Shown here: positions 62,070-64,000 of the stretch, in pieces
How positions within the stretch are numbered: position 1 is the stretch's first letter
How the letters are laid out: every line of letters begins with the position of its first letter
From: Eonycteris spelaea
Taxonomy: Eukaryota; Chordata; Mammalia; Chiroptera; Pteropodidae
DNA: 64,000 nucleotides
NCBI GenBank assembly: GCA_003508835.1
Contig: PUFA01000528.1
Span: 124,001 to 188,000 of the forward strand
Direction of reading: 5' to 3'
Position numbers and translations under genes: made by a program
Notes under the pieces: model-generated
The model's input: the letters and a program-made list of their open reading frames with translations, nothing else
Database searches by the model: none
What the model was told of the DNA's origin: nothing

Positions 62070-62275
62070 ATTTGTTCTCTGTATCTATGAGTTTGTTTCT
62101 GTTTTGTTTGTTCACTTACTTTGTTTTTTAGATTCCACAAATAATTGAGATCATATGGCTGGTGATCACTTCATAAGGTATATAAATATCTAACCATTAT
62201 GTTGTACACCTGAAACTAATACAATATTGTATGTCAACTGTAATTGAAGATAACTTTTTTTTTTAAAAAAAGAGC
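62070..62275 (+). mobile_element. Tiny L1 insertion with 5' inversion
   Basis: 62070-62158 is antisense L1 from the ORF2 end/3' UTR ('TTGTTCTCTGTATCTATGAG', 'TTTTTTAGATTCCACAAATA', 'TTGAGATCATATGG'). It is followed immediately by sense L1 3' terminal sequence at 62160-62258 ('GGTGATCACTTCATAAGG', 'ATTATGTTGTACACCTGAAA', 'TTGTATGTCAACTGTAATTG') and a T/A-rich end. About 300 bp of 3' UTR between the two parts is missing. Head-to-head arrangement of an inverted upstream segment and a sense 3' end is the hallmark of twin-primed L1 integration. Confidence 0.8.
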
Positions 62276-62454
62276 CTGTAAAGAAACAAATACCATAAAA
62301 ACCACAATCCCCTTGAGGGATGGTACAGATTTAAATTTTATCCTTGTCTATTCTCAAACTAGTGCTTCATTTATTGCAAAACGTAGCTGCTTACTAACAT
62401 TAGTGAATGTCCTATTTTAAAACATAATAGACATCAAATATTGGTTCAAGACAT

Positions 62455-62562
62455 TAAACTATTGCTTAAAAGGACTAAATCTCAGTCTTGTTATTTGCAT
62501 AATGAGGGAGTCAGCCTAGATGAAACAAAGGTCCCTTACAGCTTTAAAATTCAAAGACTATA
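62455..62562 (+). mobile_element. MIR SINE fragment, sense
   Basis: 'AAATCTCAGTCTTGTTATTT', 'GCATAATGAGGGAGTCAGCC', 'TAGATGAAACAAAGGTCCCT', 'TACAGCTTTAAAATTC' follow the MIR-type core ('cctcagttt...gtaaaatg') and adjacent downstream block. Confidence 0.7.
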
Positions 62563-62614
62563 TAAAAGGCAATACCTGAACATGTACATTTCTGGATTGT
62601 AATAGTTACAAGAT

Positions 62615-62762
62615 TATGATCCTACATGGGGCATTTATTGATCAGTATAATCCCCTCATTTTACAGCTAGGGAAAAAAAGACACAGTGAAGTTAAAAGCC
62701 CTGTCCAAAGCCACAAAACTAGTTAATTGTAGTGTCTGAATTAGAACCCTGGAATAAGCAAA
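62615..62762 (-). mobile_element. MIR SINE fragment, antisense
   Basis: 'CCCCTCATTTTACAGCTAGG', 'AAAAAAAGACACAGTGAAGT', 'CCCTGTCCAAAGCCACAAAA', 'CTAGTTAATTGTAGTGTCTG', 'AATTAGAACCCTGG' match reversed MIR in order. Confidence 0.85.
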
Positions 62763-64000
62763 AAGATGGCCTAAAAGAGATGATCTGCTATGATCTATGT
62801 TAAAGAGATTTTATGGACAGTGATTACAAAATAAAATATTACGATAAAATTATTAGTTAATGATCAGCTTTTTAAAAAGTATGGTTTAAATAGATACTCC
62901 AAAATAATATTTAAAATCATCAACTTTCTCATTTGTTTTGAGAACTATACAAATTACAAGAGAAGAAATTTCTGAGAAAAAAATAAACATAAAATGCGAT
63001 GTACTTTATTTTTGTTTTATTGGAACTGGAACAAAAATTTCTATTACTGCTTAAAATAAAAAATTTTGTTCGGCAAACACTGTCATTCCTATTCTCTATT
63101 TAGAATCTTCAATATTCAATAAAGATGCAGAAATCCTGGTAAGACAGATTGTCTATAGGTATTTACTATTTAATGAATTACTTGATATTCTCAATAGTTG
63201 TTGAGTGATCTGTTGATGCAAGCTATTTTGAGAGCTGCAAGTCACTGTACAATCTAAAAGTATCATAAGGACAAAAATGTTGTTATAATGATCCTTATTC
63301 ATTAATATTTATAAATTATTTTTAATCAAGAGATTGGAGTGTGACTTACGATACTAAATTTTCTGAATCATCCCAAAGTTGCATCTTGCACTACCAATTA
63401 AATTATCTTTCAGAGAACTACAAAAATGAACAAATGGCAAACAATATTATCTTATAGGCAAAGAAGAGTGAGGAGTGAGAGTAAGATTAAAAAAAAAAAA
63501 GCAGAAGAAAGAAGAAGGTCATAAAAAGATTGCCTCATGGCTCATAAATATAAATGTCAAATGAATTTTATTATATGATGTAGTTAGCCTAATAAAAAAT
63601 GGAAGCAAAAGAAGGCTTATGGTGAAGAGAAGTCCACCTATTCTCTATCACTAAAGATAGCTATTCAAGTTTAGCGACATTTCAGACCTTATGGCATTGG
63701 CTTTCAATTGCTTGCTTGTGCCAAGATCCTAGTGCTTGTCATTTTCAAATAGAAAAGACAAGATAAGAGATTGCTTTGCTTATAGTGGCCTGCTTTTGAG
63801 TAATAAACCTCTATTTAATCCATACTAGATTTAAAATACTTAAGATACAATCATCTTAGAGATTGTCACCCAAATGGAATCCTGTAAATGTCTTCAAATT
63901 TCCAACTTTAGAGATATACTTTTCATTTTGATCCGCGACGTTGTGACTTTTTAAAGATTATCTCTAGTATAAATCCTTCATTGCCTTTCACAAAGCCTAG
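62763..64000. other. Unassigned AT-rich intergenic DNA to window end
   Basis: Nothing recognisable except a purine-rich patch near 63470-63520. Confidence 0.5.

Noticed and set aside
1..64000. Search for CRISPR arrays, operons, tRNA genes, snRNA-like sequence or prokaryotic signals.
   Set aside because: None are visible. Repeats are microsatellites or dispersed retroelements, and the sequence is clearly mammalian intergenic DNA.

Overview
This is a mammalian nuclear intergenic (gene-desert) window. It is AT-rich, and I find no intact host gene, no recognisable exon series, and no tRNA or other structural RNA gene. No reading frame looks like a functional cellular gene. Every frame with a recognisable protein belongs to a decayed LINE-1 (L1) element; the remaining frames are chance or microsatellite frames. 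The L1 3' ends and 5' UTRs resemble families I associate with laurasiatherian mammals, and among these bats seem most likely. That placement is tentative. The ancient pan-mammalian repeats (MIR, L2, MER5-type hAT, L1ME/HAL1-type) fit any placental mammal. There are no Alu, B1/B2, BovB or carnivore tRNA-Lys SINEs.

Layout. 1-247 is an antisense L1 3' fragment. 1.9-4.4 kb and 7.5-10.7 kb hold two antisense L1 copies that kept 5' UTR, ORF1 and 3' end but lost nearly all of ORF2, with different deletion junctions. 10.7-20 kb is mostly unassigned AT-rich DNA with one MIR relic and a 28-bp perfect palindrome at 12840. 20-23 kb holds MIR relics, a (TG)n(CG)12(AG)n tract, a large TA/CA microsatellite and a well-preserved L2 fragment. 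23-36 kb is a sense-strand L1 cluster: an old HAL1/L1M-like element, a 5'-truncated L1, a near full-length L1 (28.3-34.35 kb) and a patchwork of L1 and LTR-like 3' ends. 38.6-45.5 kb is a second near full-length L1 whose 5' UTR is split by a solo LTR (38644-39303) with a CAAGC target duplication. 45.7-47.6 kb is an ancient L1ME-type element, also without ORF2. 47.6-64 kb is mostly unassigned AT-rich sequence with sparse relics: L1ME, MIRs, a MER5A, and a tiny L1 with a 5' inversion.

No genes here work together. The only logic is historical: successive retrotransposon insertions, nested in one another, then mutated. Family names come from pattern recognition without a repeat-library search, so element classes are firmer than subfamily names. 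I did not find an undescribed biological system. The best leads are the nested solo LTR, the repeated occurrence of ORF2-less L1 copies, and the perfect palindrome.
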